64,000 nt of DNA, taken from assembly GCA_921293015.1 (NCBI GenBank), contig OV121086.1, forward strand, positions 33,417,194 through 33,481,193. Direction: 5' to 3'. Of this stretch, positions 47,888 to 60,910 are shown one piece after another. Source of the DNA: Phorcus lineatus. Lineage: Eukaryota; Mollusca; Gastropoda; Trochida; Trochidae. Position 1 is the stretch's first letter. Each line of letters begins with the position of its first letter. The notes beneath the pieces are model-generated. The model made no database searches. It had not been told where the DNA came from and saw only the letters and a program-made list of their open reading frames with translations. The position numbers and the translations under genes are program-made.

Positions 47888-49452
47888 TACCAACTAAATA
47901 TTTACCAAACTCTTAATCAAAAACCATCATATTAAGGAAACATGTATTTCAAATCCCACAGGTTTGGTAGATTTAGTGCTTGGATTGCGTTGTTTCGTAA
48001 AACAAATTCGCCTCTATCCAGCTATCAATATGGTACAGTTCATAACCGTTTTTTATGGTTATTTTATTCTTTTACTCTCTTGAAAATATCCTCGAAAACG
48101 ATCCTTTAAAAAATGAGATCAAGGTCTATTCTAAAATATTAAAAAACCACTCCTACACACGTATTACATAACTATATCGGAACTTTCAAGCATCTCAAAA
48201 TGGAAGAATACCTCAATATATCTCATGATGACAGATGCCAGTTATACCGCAAAAATATCATTGCTAATCCTTTCGAGTAGAGAGACTGGCAGTAATAGCA
48301 TGTAAGCTCTTATAACAATTTGAAAAAGACTGCAGTGGGCTCTCGTGACGTCAATTCGGAAAAGGTTATATGGATGTAATTCTAGTAATCTTACGAACAA
48401 ACGTATATTTATATATCGTTAAAATTAACCTACTCTACCTAGACCATTTCTTTTTGGTCTTTGTAGAATGTAAGGTCTTTGTAAAATTAAAAGAGACATG
48501 ATAATATATAGAGATTATTACCCGAGGAAGTGTGTCATATGATTTTTACGAAATGAGTGCGATTTTTTGTATTACCCGAGCGAGAGCGAGGGTTATACAC
48601 AAGTTCGCACGAGTTTCGTAAAAGTCATACGACACAATTCCGAGGGTTATGATTTCTTTATTACCGATTCTATTTCATTTAAAACACACGGAAAGCGGCC
48701 TACTTTCTTTGCTGCGGCCCGCTTCAGTGACGTCACGAACAATGGTTTGATGACGTCACAGACGACGTAATACGGTAACTCGCGCTGAAACAATCGTTGC
48801 TAGGCAAAAGTGATGTGCACATGTGCTCATATTGAAAATATGTCACCGCTTATGATAAACCATATGGGTAATAAATCTAATACCAACTAGATATTTATCA
48901 AACTCTTAATTAAAACCCATCATATTAAGGAAACATGTATTTCAAATCCCATAGTTTTGGTAGATGTAGTGCTTGGATTGCTTTGTTTCGTAAAACAAAT
49001 TCGCCTGTATCCAGCTATCAATATGGTACAGTTCATAACCGTTTTTTATGGTTATTTTATTCTTTTACTCTCTTGAAAATATCCTCGAAAACGATCCTTT
49101 AAAAAATAAGATCAAGGTCTATTCTAAAATATTTAAAAACCACTCCTACACACGTATTACATAACTATATCGGAACTTTCAAGCATCTCAAAATGGAAGA
49201 ATACCTCAATATATCTCATGATGACAGATGCCAGTTATACCGCAAAAATAGCATTGCTAATCCTTTCGAGTACAGAGACTGGCAGTAAGAGCATGTAAGC
49301 TCTTATAACAATTTGAAATAGACTGCAGTGGGCTCTAGTGACGTTAATTCGGAAAAGGTTATTTGGATGTAATCCTAGTAATCTTACCAACAAAGATATA
49401 TTTATATATCGTTAAAATTAACCTACTCTACCTAGACCATTTCTTTTTGGTC
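47888..49452. repeat. Direct duplication, 572-bp copies flanking a MITE
   Basis: 47888-48459 and 48881-49452 are the same length (572 bp) and nearly identical, with only scattered substitutions. The AAAATGTAAGGTCATTGTGA stretch before copy 1 reappears after copy 1 as a diverged AGAATGTAAGGTCTTTGTAA. The original event was therefore a tandem duplication of about 0.63 kb, and the MITE at 48515-48874 later entered the junction. A short frame, PTHVLHNYIGTFKHLK then MEEYLNISHDDRCQLYRKN, is shared by both copies but closed soon after; not recognised. Confidence 0.9.
48515..48874. mobile_element. Palindromic MITE with two TGACGTCA sites
   Basis: Ends are TTATTACCC / GGGTAATAA. Inner inverted arms run from TTACCCGAGGAAGTGTGTCA..TTTTTACGAAA (about 48519-48555) to its complement, TTTCGTAAAAGTCATACGAC..CCGAGGGTTAT (about 48615-48650). 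Between the arms is CCGAGCGAGAGCGAGGG, shared with 42096-42112 (inverted). TGACGTCA occurs at 48728-48735 and 48751-48758. The 67-codon frame 48567-48770 is inside and not credible. Confidence 0.75.
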
Positions 49453-52311
49453 ATAACCTTTTTTATTGAGTTTGTTTTAATCAATACCTTTCAATCATTG
49501 GTAATATTGTTAAGATTGTTAAAATAATTTCAAAATGATCTGCTCTCTACTTAAGCTTAAGCTTATTAACACGAATCATTTGAGTAAGAAGATTTTAGGT
49601 TTTATTTAGTATTCTATATTCATATAGGTTTTTTTCATATGAACATTTTGTAATATTTGTGCCAGCCATTGAATGGAAGTGTATTTAGAAAAAAAACAAA
49701 GAAAAGACAACTGCAACCAAACACATGATGGTGTCCTACTACTACAATTTCTGCTTTATTACCAAGAAAGAAACACTTTTTTCATTATTTATCCTTGATT
49801 TATTGTAATTTTACCACTCATACAACAATTATTTATCGCCAAAGATTATAAAGTGATTTCTCTTGTTTCACTTCGGATAAAATGGGACTGAGTTTTCGTA
49901 AGTGCAGCGCCCCCATAGTCTTTTAAGAGATACTCTACATGTAGTTTTATCGTGCTTATCGTGTGAAATTCTCATTCTCAAACATTTTTCGTCCGGTAGT
50001 ACCAGTTACATCCAGTAATGAAAAAAAACTAAATGATTTTCACCATTACTCCAACAAATGAGTTCAACACACATGGTAATTAATTCTGTTTACACCAAAT
50101 CTCTTTATATTACGAAATATCATATAAAAAATTTATTATATCTAGCACAAGGCATAGTATTCTCAACTTTCTATAAATTCCTGGCACTCAAATACTTCTC
50201 TTCTAGTTTTATCAAAATGATTATGGTAGAGGCATCACAAATACAATAAGTAACGACAATTAAAATCAATTATGATAACTTTTCCAGTTTATACTTCTCA
50301 TAACATCCTGTAATTAGAGACTATACCACGAATTTGTTGATGCCATTAATGCCTTAAAGAAATATTTTTCATTTATTAGTAAAGATACTTATTTGCACCA
50401 ACTTTTCATGTCTTATCAGAATCCACTTCATATTCCATATACGTTTAGAATTTGTATTTTTAGCCTGAACGGCTGTCATGAAGATATTAATATTGCCCTA
50501 GCCACATTCAAAAGCTTCCAAAATAGAGTGAAGAGGCACTTAAAAAGCCTTGAGTTGTGAGATTTTATATAGACAATCAATTTAGTCAGTCCCTGTCTCT
50601 AAGCAACATAGACAAATACCGAACTTTTTTGTAAACATATGGTAAGATTTTTATGTGGGAATTCTGTGTTTGTCTTAAGATCGAATATTTAAAGTGGTTT
50701 ATTATGTATCACAGCCCTTCTTACAAAACACATACTTTACTCGAAATGTGATAGATTATGAACTGAGGCTGTTTAACAAAGATCGTTAAAATAATTTAAA
50801 ACACTACTCAATTGTGCATGTACTGCATGGCCAAAACAGGATACTTAACATAACGACCTCTTACAATTCAATTTCATTTGATATTATTGTTATCTAATCA
50901 TTCAAGTTAATATGAATGGACATAGATTTAAGAACACATGTGTACCACTGATCTGATTTATTAGTTGACAGCTAAAAGGGGCAGAGAGTATGTTGTTGGA
51001 GTCAAATATGTCAAACTTCATAAATGGTGTTATTTCATCAAGAAGTAGTTGTCGTTTCTGAAAATTAGCATCCCAATGTTATTAACACTAATCTATTAAC
51101 ACTAAAACATGTTAAGGTAACGTATGGCATAAATATCTTGAATAACTCTTACTGCCCTTTACGCCCCTCCAATAAACTGAATCCCTACATTAACCAATTT
51201 TATTTCTTATTAGTTCTATCTTGCACTGTTTGCAATTTAGGCAGTTTTGGATAAGTTCGTTATCATCTGATAGTACCCCACACTTGTTTTTCAGATATAT
51301 TGGGCATCCGTATCTCATAATTAAGTCTCCTTCATGACTTCAAAAGGATATTGAGTGCTATATGAGTGCACATATTTAAACCTTTTCGTGTATACTATGT
51401 AACACCAAATAACCAAATAATTTTGATCGTTGGGTTGTTTTTAAAGTGACATCAAGTAATTCAGTTGGAGTCATATTTGTCAAACTTTAAACCTGGTGTT
51501 ATAGTTATAGTTGTACACAATTACAACAGCATTGGCTGTTTGGAGTACTTATTTCTAATTAGTTTATTCATTTCATAGAGGGGTGTAAAGTCTTTGTTGT
51601 GTATGACATTGTTTATTTTATTTGACATTCAAGGATGAATATGGAAAATAATCGGATTATACAAACTAACATTCAACACATAAGGGGCGTCATACAACCT
51701 GAATGAACTAATAATTGATGAAATATTATCAATTACTAAACTGAAATCAGTTGTTGAAACGTTACCAAAAAAATTCCCCCCTCAAAAAAGTATCTAACCT
51801 CTTATCCTGAAAAAGTTTTATAGAAACAGTTTATTGGCAATATCAAATAATTATTGCTCTCCTAAACAGGTGTTCATGGTAATAAACTTATTGTTCTTTC
51901 AACACGACATACCAAAAGACTGTTAAATCATGTTTTATTGTTTGTAATATCATAAAGACTTTCAATTCAGAGAAAAATGTACCTATAAGTACTAAATCAC
52001 ATTTTGCTGCAATTAATGTCAAAATTGTCAGAGCAAAACTGACATCTGCTTTAAATTTCTTATACGTTTGCCATTGATTTCTTACTTTCCGAAGCTATAA
52101 TGAAGCTTATATTATTGCACAATCCTCTCCTAAAGCATCAAAATAGAATTACAAGACATTTAAAAAGGTTAGTACGACAAGATTGTATTTAGATTATCCG
52201 AAATTAGCTTTTCCTTTTCTTAAAGTAACAGATGTCACATATTTAACCGGTCCTTATCCCGTTGATATTTCAACATGTCATGTCGTTCAATATGTGACTC
52301 AAAGCCTTACT
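49453..52311. other. AT-rich DNA, one dispersed repeat
   Basis: It contains the relatives of the 10497-10600 repeat (50975-51080 and about 51455-51520). The frame 50058-50249 has no motif. No other feature recognised. Confidence 0.45.
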
Positions 52312-52547
52312 GCGAGCCAGAAGGTACATGATTTTATAACATAATTTACTATAAAGCCCCGACCCCCATTCCCCCATTTCCCATTGCTCCCTTGTGTAAG
52401 AAGAAATGGTTGAGGGTAAGATAAGTTTTGCGAGCCAGAAGGTACATGATTTTATAACATAATTTACTATAAAGCCCCGACCCCCATTCCCCCATTTCCC
52501 ATTGCTCCCTTGTGTAAGAAGAAAGGGTTGAGGGTAAGATAAGTTTG
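52312..52547. repeat. 118-bp tandem duplication, almost identical
   Basis: Copies 52312-52429 and 52430-52547 both start GCGAGCCAGAAGGTACATGA and include CCCCGACCCCCATTCCCCCA. I see one difference (AAGAAATGG versus AAGAAAGGG). A recent event. Confidence 0.97.
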
Positions 52548-55500
52548 TTACTCGTGATGTAAAGATTTGAAATTCGAAAAAAAAATCAAATTTGAATACA
52601 GTATGTCCGTATTTAAAATGCTCTTTACATGTACCATCACAAAAGACTCGCAGTGATTGACTCTTGCTGAGGGATAGTTGTAAAATTTGATCTCATCGAA
52701 ATAAATTATATTTTTTATTTTTTATTCAAAGTTTTATTTAAAAATACATACATGCAGGTATCAATCACGGATTACATTTATGTGAATAGAAAAGGGCAGG
52801 ATGAGAAGAATTTGTAGAAAATATCGATTCTGTTAGATATTTCAGCTGCATATAATTATAGAAACATCATATTAGACGTAGACTTTAGAAATGAATGATG
52901 GGAAGGTTGGCGGCCTTTTGAGTTCAAGTTCGAAGATTGTTTTTTGAAGTCAGAATAATAATGTTTAATGGATCATTGTTTCTGTCTAGGAAGCCATTAA
53001 GAATCTTTTATTTATCGAAATGTATTTCGATTTGCGCTTTCTCTTTCTGTCAATCTTCCAGTTCTCTTCACAGTGGTCGTACAAACTCATATTCCCAGAA
53101 TACATGCTTGATAGTATCAGGTTTTCTTGAAGAAAAATTGCGTAAATTAGATTTTGAATTTTATAAAGTATTGATTCGTAGAATATAGTGTAGAATATTG
53201 TATTGAAACCGTTATAAATTTGTATGAGTAGTATCAAATTGTATTTGTGCCTTGTAACAGGAATTTTACATTGTAGTTCGAAATTCCACTTTTTGATATG
53301 GTATTTTTTCGGTTTTAGTTTCAATATAATTGTCCTCTTTTTATTAAAGTGCCCTTTGATAAATTGAATTAATTTTAAAAATGACAAATTAAAAATGTCC
53401 ATGCTCTAATATAAAGTCCAATGATTGTGAACCGGTTCTGAAAAACACCTGATACCACTGTTGACTTGTCTTTCAGATAATATTGACATCATATCTCCTA
53501 ATGATGTTTTTTACGAGTTCAAGTAGTTTCTTATTGCGATATGGGTAAGCAGATAACGACAAAAACGCTTCAGATTGATGTCGAGCTCTTTATAGTCTTT
53601 CAAAGCTTGAATTGAATTGAATTTGGAGCGGCAATGAACAGATCTAAATACACCAACATCTAAATGTGTATAGACTTATTTCTTTCATTATTCTGAAATT
53701 TATCATTTCATTGAGTATCATCTCTGAAATTGCATGTATGGTTTTGAAAATGTAAGCCAGTATGTTACCAATTGATAAAAATGTAGACATAAGGATGATA
53801 ATCTTCGTATCATGATACAATATATTATAGCTGCACTGCGTTACAGGATAATGAGATCTTTTCTTAATGGTATTGATCTAAATGAAACTTCCTGCATTGT
53901 GCAAAAGTTTACTGATTGCGAATTATCAGCAAAGACAACTCCCTAATGGTACACAATATAAAACTGCAATTTCTGAAATTAGTGAGGTTTTGATGGTTTT
54001 GAGGTTTCATCTTTTTAGAAATCAATATCCTTGTATGTCTAAGCATAACTTGGGGAGAAACTTAAATAGGCTTTATAATATTAAATTTGTGTAACTATTT
54101 AGAGCAAATGGCCTTTGCGACCTTAGCAGTCTGTGTTATATTTAAAATTGAATTACACTTCTGACGTCATCCAGTTGTTTTCTCAATCCATTATTTTTCA
54201 GTAATTGACCTTCGAGACAACATAAAGTTTCAAAAATTCAAAATATTGAAGTTATCTTGTTGGATAAGCAAAAAGTTATGTATAGTTTAAATAGGTTGAT
54301 ATCCTCGAAACTCTCCATTCCTCGGAAATGAAGAGTTACTCGAACATGAAACTATACATAGTGTATGCGTTCAAGATAATTGGCAAATGAGAATATACAT
54401 TTAACATTTGCATTCTTAAACGTTTCCCACTTTTTCATTGTAATGCGAGGTTAATAAGCACAGATGTTCTTTTTGTCTCGTTCATAAATATTACACACGT
54501 GAGATGTCTCAGTCCCGCCATGCTCAAATATATTATGTCTACTTTTATTCTCAAACGATGGATTACTAGATTTCTTAGTAGTGCAGGTCGAGCAAATAAT
54601 GTTTTCTGTTTATTTACATTTATTCATATTGATCCTACCGAAAGATCCACCAGTATATTTACGCTCTTTATATAGAATAGCATTTGTTATAGTAGCTATG
54701 ATCACTAAATGTACCCAGGCACATAATGAATGAGTATCAATGTGTGACATATATCCTTATTGTTTTACTTCAGCACTTCATCGACTATGTACATTTCTGA
54801 TTTTACTTTTATGATACTGTACTTTTTTTTACTCAAATTTATACTATTTTGGCTGTGAATCAATGTGAAATATTTGTGTCAAGTTAAACTTTTAGAGTGA
54901 TAACAATAACCTTTTTACATGTTAACACTCATTGTAATAAGACTGCCTTTGTATATGTTTGTATGGACATTGCTTTTAAAAATTAGTAAGTTAACCTTTT
55001 TGATTATCATGAAAGGTATAGATGAATATTTGCGGGATGTAATCAATCAGTGATTCGATATATTTCAAGTTTCCAACCTTTTGACATTTGAAAATTAAAA
55101 AAGAACATTAATGTCACAGAATTTTAAAAAAGTCAATTCAAGAGTTAATTTACAATTGATATCACGATTTATGTTTAAAAATATATATGTTTTCAGTTAT
55201 TAATAAAATGTCTTTTGTTTGAACGGATTTCGGTAACAAAAGATGTAATCACCTCCTTAAAAAATATTTCTCACAAGCATTAACCTTAATACTTTGTTTT
55301 AATTGTGATTTGTCCACCATTACTTTTAGTACAACATTGAAAAATACTTTGACAAAATCTAACTCGATTTAAGTTAAATGTCAATTTACACAGAGATTCA
55401 TTTAAGTTAGAATTTGAGATTCTAAAAAATAAGACCAATATGCAAGACAGTTGATTTCACTTCAAATATAATTAGCTTTTGACAATGTTTCCTCATACAA

Positions 55501-56302
55501 CGAACATTTACTACTGACTTAACATTCTTTGGTTAATTTCTTAATTTGATATAAGGAAAAGGATGATGTTTCAGTTTTAACAATGTTTATAGAATGAAAA
55601 GGTACAAGCAATTTTTTTCCTTTTCGCCAAATGCAAAAACCTAATCCTGTGATTAACTTGCTAAGGTGCTTACTATTCATTTTATACCCTCATTGGCAAG
55701 AAATTTGATACAATCCAAGTCAATCTAAAGTACAGAACTTTCTCCAATAACGTTCCTTGTAAGTTTGATACTTAAATTGTTTCAGATACAATTCTGCCTC
55801 AAGGACCTCATTAATGTTCTTAAGTTCAAACGTTTCTGAATTCCAGGCAGCAGTTAAACGCAGCAAAAACTGTAGGGTCACTAAGTGTTACGAATCGAGG
55901 AGTGTGTAAATACCTGTTGAACTGTGGGTCTTCATCCTGCCTTTATTGTTAGCAGGAACTTCTAAAATTGATTTCAGGAAAAAACTTAAAAGGTTTCTAC
56001 TGACGGTTGATATCGGTTTGTTAGGAAAGGATACAAACAAATTGCACGCCCTTAAGTGACAAATTGCGACAATACATATTAGTTTTAAATGCAAATGTCC
56101 TGAATGAAACAGTATTTTGCTTGCTCTAAAAAGCAAAGGCGATTTGAAAAGTAAACCCTAAATTATTTATAAGAATTCGTGACAAAAAGTGGATGACCTT
56201 TATAACACGACTTTTCCTTTTTAGACAGTCTACCTCCGTTTTAAAACTATAACTTTTGACCATATTGATAGTTAACCCTGCAGGATCCCTTATTATTGTA
56301 TA
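52548..56302. other. AT-rich DNA; two overlapping orphan frames
   Basis: The longest minus frame of the window (138 codons, 52986-53402) is opposed by an 83-codon plus frame (52937-53188). Neither has a recognised domain, and the minus product is Ile/Lys/Asn-rich as expected for AT-rich chance frames. Smaller frames at 53882-54094 and 55888-56136 also lack motifs. No repeats recognised. Confidence 0.5.
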
Positions 56303-56432
56303 AATAGTAGAAGAAGTAGTAGTGATAACAATAGAATCAGTAAGCGTACATGTAATGGTAGTAGAAGTAGAAGTGGTGATAGTGATAGCAGTAGTACAAA
56401 TAGAAGCAATAGTTGTAGTATTAGTATCATAA
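56303..56432. repeat. Degenerate (AGT/GAT)n simple-sequence tract
   Basis: Interrupted runs such as AGTAGAAGAAGTAGTAGTGA and AGTAGAAGTAGAAGTGGTGA over about 130 bp. Confidence 0.8.
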
Positions 56433-57190
56433 ACATAACAAGTTCCTTCGGATCCATTGGTGCCATTGAGTTGATGGTGTTTAATTTCTTTATTTCAAAG
56501 CCAAAAATATGGTATCATTATATGTGCAGATTTGAATACAATGTGAAAATCGCCTTCTCATTCCTGAGGTTTTACAATACAAAATTTGCGATTTACCGTA
56601 TTTTTGTTATCTCTGATGCCAAACAACAAAACAATAAATTTAACATCCGGAATTATTTTTCATGTATTTGCCAAAGCGCAGTGAAAGACAGTATAAATAG
56701 GACGTGCCAATGCTTAATGGGAGCCCATCCAAGGAACTTTAAACTGATAACCAAGTCGACATATCATCTCGCAAATAGCAATGCAAATAGAAAGGGAGTA
56801 AATATCCATTGATTGGTGACATTGTGGGGCCTCTAAAGTAAACGCACTAATTCATCTGTTCATCCTGTTGTTTGTTCAAGATATTTACATCAATGGTAAT
56901 AATATCTTATACTTGATCAAAGTAGGAATCATCGAAAAGCTGACAAGCAAACCAGTCGATGAGATTCATATACACAAGGCCTATTCAAGTGGATTTGTCA
57001 ATTTATCTGACTTTGGAAATGTAATGTTATGCAATGAACCAGCATGATTTTGGAAACATAATAAAACTAGTCATCAACAGTCAATATGAAATTACAATGT
57101 TCAGAAGTATCATATATATCTTTCTCCTTTTTCGTTCTTTCTCAGTTTAATCATCGACCTTTTTCTGATACATTTAAAAACAAGGCATAT
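56433..57190. other. AT-rich DNA with a 113-codon orphan frame
   Basis: The plus frame 56471-56812 has no recognised motif, a hydrophobic start and scattered cysteines. Probably chance. Confidence 0.4.
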
Positions 57191-57192
57191 TC

Positions 57193-57268
57193 TATGGGAG
57201 AAGCTACGATAAAACGCTCTTGTTGCAAAAACACTGAGAGTGTGGGTTGGAATCCTGCCAGGAACTCC
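57193..57268 (+). mobile_element. Possible tRNA-derived SINE head
   Basis: GGGAGAAGCTACGATAAAAC..CTCTTGTTGC..GAGAGTGTGGGTTGGAATCC (in parts) has the spacing of degenerate A- and B-box promoter elements. It is followed by ACCAAAAATTAAAG. Pairing of tRNA stems is poor. The second strand's frame (57110-57319) is antisense to it. Confidence 0.35.
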
Positions 57269-57299
57269 ACCAAAAATTAAAGAAAATGTACTATTGCTG

Positions 57300-58313
57300 A
57301 TACATGTAGTGTGATCCAAACTATGACTAAAATACGTGTATATATGTATACAGTCTATGATGTGTATATATTTGTTGCTCAGATTCCATGAAACATGAAT
57401 TATCTACTTATACTTGAGGGAAACAAGCTTTTCCATTTAGTTACACTTTAAATCATCAATGACAAAGTCTTTTAAACATTTTATGAAAGACATTCATAAA
57501 CTATAACCAAACATGATAAACCTCATATAAATATAAACAAATAGTAAATATTACCATGAAGGAAAAATCATATGAAGGAAAGAAACACTTATGGGATTGC
57601 ATCAAGTTGATTTACAGATTGATTTGTCTGATCACTAATGAATGGTGAGTACTAACTACTAATAATAATAGTTTGGCGCTAAATATTATAGAATGAATCC
57701 TTAACAAGATCTGATTGACAGTTGCACAAATAAACTCATCATTGCAATGTTTGTAATTACTAGCTCTAGAAAACCTAACGAGTGAACAATCTATATGTGT
57801 GACACCTTATCGACTTTACTAGTCAAAGGGAATGTGCGTCATTAACTTGTAGGTATATGACATCTCCAATGATTGATTAATTTCCGCTACTGAGCTACTT
57901 GATGAGCACGATAGGGAGACAGTGGCTCTCCCGTCTAATTACGCTGCTTGTTGTAGTCGTGTTAAGTCTCTCTTATTGCCCCTAGTCTGTGAAAGAAATT
58001 CTGCTTGATTTGCACATTCTTTCTTAAGAATTGGCTTTTTGTCTGAGATGTAAACATTCCACACAACAAAGCTTGAGTGGCCCTGAGCCTTCAAAAAAAT
58101 TATTGCTTACTATGCATATTTTTTATTTTTTATTTTCTTTATGTTAAAAGGACACTTTTCCACAAATGCCCGAGCTCTGGCTAGATAAATGAGCATATGC
58201 TTTACTGCATATAACTTCTTGCATTAATCGGTTGTCAGATAGACACTATTTCATACACACGGTATACGAAATCTGACAATAATTGTTAAAAAGATTTCAA
58301 CGAAATAAAGAAG
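57300..58313. other. AT-rich DNA, nothing recognised
   Basis: No feature seen. Confidence 0.5.
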
Positions 58314-58438
58314 GTTTCACCGCAACGCATAGCCACAATGGTGTTGCGGTCTTTCTCCCTGCAATAGTACTAGCAGCAGCGATATAAGTGAAATAATCTT
58401 GAAAGCGGCGTTAAACACCACCTCACCTCACCTCACCT
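58314..58438 (+). mobile_element. 5'-truncated SINE (same family as 16286 and 60581)
   Basis: The plus strand carries only the 3' part of the SINE: GTTTCACCGCAACGCATAGC, then GGTGTTGCGGTCTTTCTCCC, to TTAAACACCACCTCACCTCA and a CACCT-repeat end. The tRNA-like head is missing. Confidence 0.88.
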
Positions 58439-59930
58439 AGGAAATATTCTTAAATGACGGTTGAGACTAATTATTAGACAATGAGAAATAAACTTGGCAG
58501 TATGATAAATTATTAACTGGCAATTTTGACGCGGAATTTATACAAAACCTTAAAATCATGTTATTTGATGAGACACAGGAATGATAAATGACCTGTGTAT
58601 GATGTTGATATGATATTGAAATAATAGTTAGCTTAATCTATAACTCCTTTGAAACAAAATTGATTTTGAAAGGGCCGAAATATCATCGTTATCATTATGA
58701 TAGACGTTTCGTTTGTACTCGTCTCATAGATTTTATCTGTTAAAACTTTGACACTTTTTATATCTGTATTGACTCAGAATGGCTATGTAAACATTTAGTT
58801 GATTGTGTCTCTTCCATTCTCCGATCCACTCTCCTATTATTCAGGAAACAAAAAGATTGTAAATATTTGGTTTCTTTACTAGATAAGATATATATATATA
58901 TACATTTTGTATATATATATATTTCATTATTATGACATTATTGTTTTTATTTAAGACGACACATATATGTTTCAAGCTTAAATATATTGGCTATGGTACC
59001 ATTGGCTGTTTCAATTCGAATTCAATTTCAATATTCCGTCAAACATAATGTTATTTTCAATCTGTCTTTTATGGTAATGAGAAACGCAAGTTGACAAATG
59101 TTTCAAAGGTCTGTCTATAAAGAAACAACCCACTACATGTCTATCAAGTAACAGAGTCGATCAACAAACTAAATGGAAATTCAAAAACAGCAATCCATTT
59201 AAGTGATATAAAACAGCAAAACATGAAATTTCTGATGTTACAAAGAGCCTCTGATCCAAAACGGCTAGTGAGTTCCCGTTCTCTAGCGACTTTACTTCAT
59301 TACTTCCGGGTCTGGTTGGAAACAGTTTTCACGGTCGTTAAATCAATTATTAAGTCGTCATTATGAACACGCTTTGTTGTTTATTCATTCCTTAGTACCA
59401 AAATGACAATGAGAGTTACGTCAACAGATTTCCTTCATTTTGATTTTTCAGTATTTTTTATTGGAATTTAGGTCGATCAGAATCCAGAAGCATTATTCTC
59501 AACTAACTCCATGATCCAACAAGCATGTTTCTGTCATGCGTCTTTGATTTCCCTATCATTTCTGACACTTGGTGACGTCAAGCATCCAAATTTGATTTAA
59601 ATATAACGACATGCGCTGGGTATTTTTAGAATTCGTTCGAATGTCCTATATCGTTAAGAATCAGCTACAGACTGAGTGTTTATAAAGCTATTTTAAGGCT
59701 TTCAAGTCCAAAAAACCTTGATATCAGGTGATGGTAATTGAGATGTTAGGGTAAAATTAAGAAAAACATCAAGAGATAATCTTGGATTTTTTTAAGTCAC
59801 AACGCCAAAATTATCAATAGTGGTCTCAGTACCCACAGTTAATATTGAATTTTGTTATCATTATGTGCATTTGGCCTCAGTAGCTTACTGCGAAGGTATA
59901 GAATTTGCCTTGTATGTTAAGTTTACTCAT

Positions 59931-59965
<35 letters not shown>

Positions 59966-60580
59966 ACGTGTATACTTACATAAAGATGATAAGAAGAAAC
60001 TTTTTCAGGCTCTTTGGGATGAAAATAAAGAAATATAGATGTATTCATTATAAAGGGATACATGTATTTGTCTAGGTTATGGCACGAACGGCCTGTTTTA
60101 CTTTATCATAAATTATCTTTTCACTACACCACACGAATATAATTGAGAATAAGAAAATATTAAATTAAACATTCTTTGAAAGTTATTCAATAGGTAAAAG
60201 AAATATTTTTTTAATATATAACCTTATTATCCTTTAAAGGTAGTTTATATCAAGACTCTTGACATTAACATTAGAATCCACGTCGAAACTTTGTCTATAT
60301 AGAACCAAGAAGTAAGAAAATCCCATAGTTTCCATCTTTTAAATTCTAGAAGGCAAAACAGTACGTGTTAAAAAGATCCGTGTTCTCATTACCCAGGACA
60401 GCATTACGGTCACTGCACAACAAGCTTCATAACAATGTGTCTGGACGAGCCTCCGGCAAACTCAAGGCTTAAATGTCGACATGTTGACATGATATTTCAT
60501 CACCATCCTGTAGGTTCTTCATTAACATGATTCTAAGAACTGACTTCCACATAACTTTTCTCCCGTGTGCGGTCAAATGA
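58439..60580. other. AT-rich DNA with microsatellites
   Basis: It holds a TA-rich palindrome (58888-58922) and an (ATG)n run (59931-59965). No genes recognised. The frame 59820-60038 runs through (ATG)n, giving a poly-Met tract, and is not credible. Confidence 0.45.
59931..59965. repeat. (ATG)n microsatellite, about 12 copies
   Basis: Uninterrupted ATG/TGA/GAT trinucleotide run of 35 bp. Confidence 0.98.
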
Positions 60581-60898
60581 GGTGAGGTGAGGTGAGTTGG
60601 TGTTTAACGCCGCTTTCAAGATTATTTCACTTATAACGCGGCTGTTAGTATTATTTCAGGGACAAAGCCCGCAACACCATTGTGGCTATGCATTTCAGTG
60701 AAACCTGCGAGCATCGGCTGGAACTGGCGAACCATGGGTGGTACTGCGCTGAATTTCAGTGTGGCATTGCACCCAAACCTGACTGCGTGTAGAACAGTTC
60801 TTTATTGCAGACAAAGTTGCCGAGCCCCTCGCGGGATTCAAACCACAGACCTCCTGATCCGAAGCCGAAAGCGCTAACCACTGCGCTATCCCGCCCCC
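60581..60898 (-). mobile_element. tRNA-derived SINE, full length, with perfect target duplication
   Basis: Minus strand: head GGCGGGATAGCGCAGTGGTT with B box GGTTTGAATCCCGC, then the same body as the copy at 16286-16604, ending in CCTCACCTCACCTCA. It is flanked by a perfect 12-bp duplication GCGGTCAAATGA (60569-60580 and 60899-60910). The overlapping frames 60680-60877 and 60695-60958 are inside the SINE. Target duplications of this kind are typical of LINE-mediated retrotransposition. Confidence 0.96.
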
Positions 60899-60910
60899 GC
60901 GGTCAAATGA

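Noticed and set aside
52986-53402. 138-codon minus frame, the longest in the window
   Set aside because: Lys/Ile/Asn-rich, no domain, opposed by another frame on the plus strand. I could not connect it to a LINE or host gene family.
59820-60038. 72-codon frame with a poly-Met run
   Set aside because: It is the translation of an (ATG)n microsatellite in an otherwise unremarkable frame.
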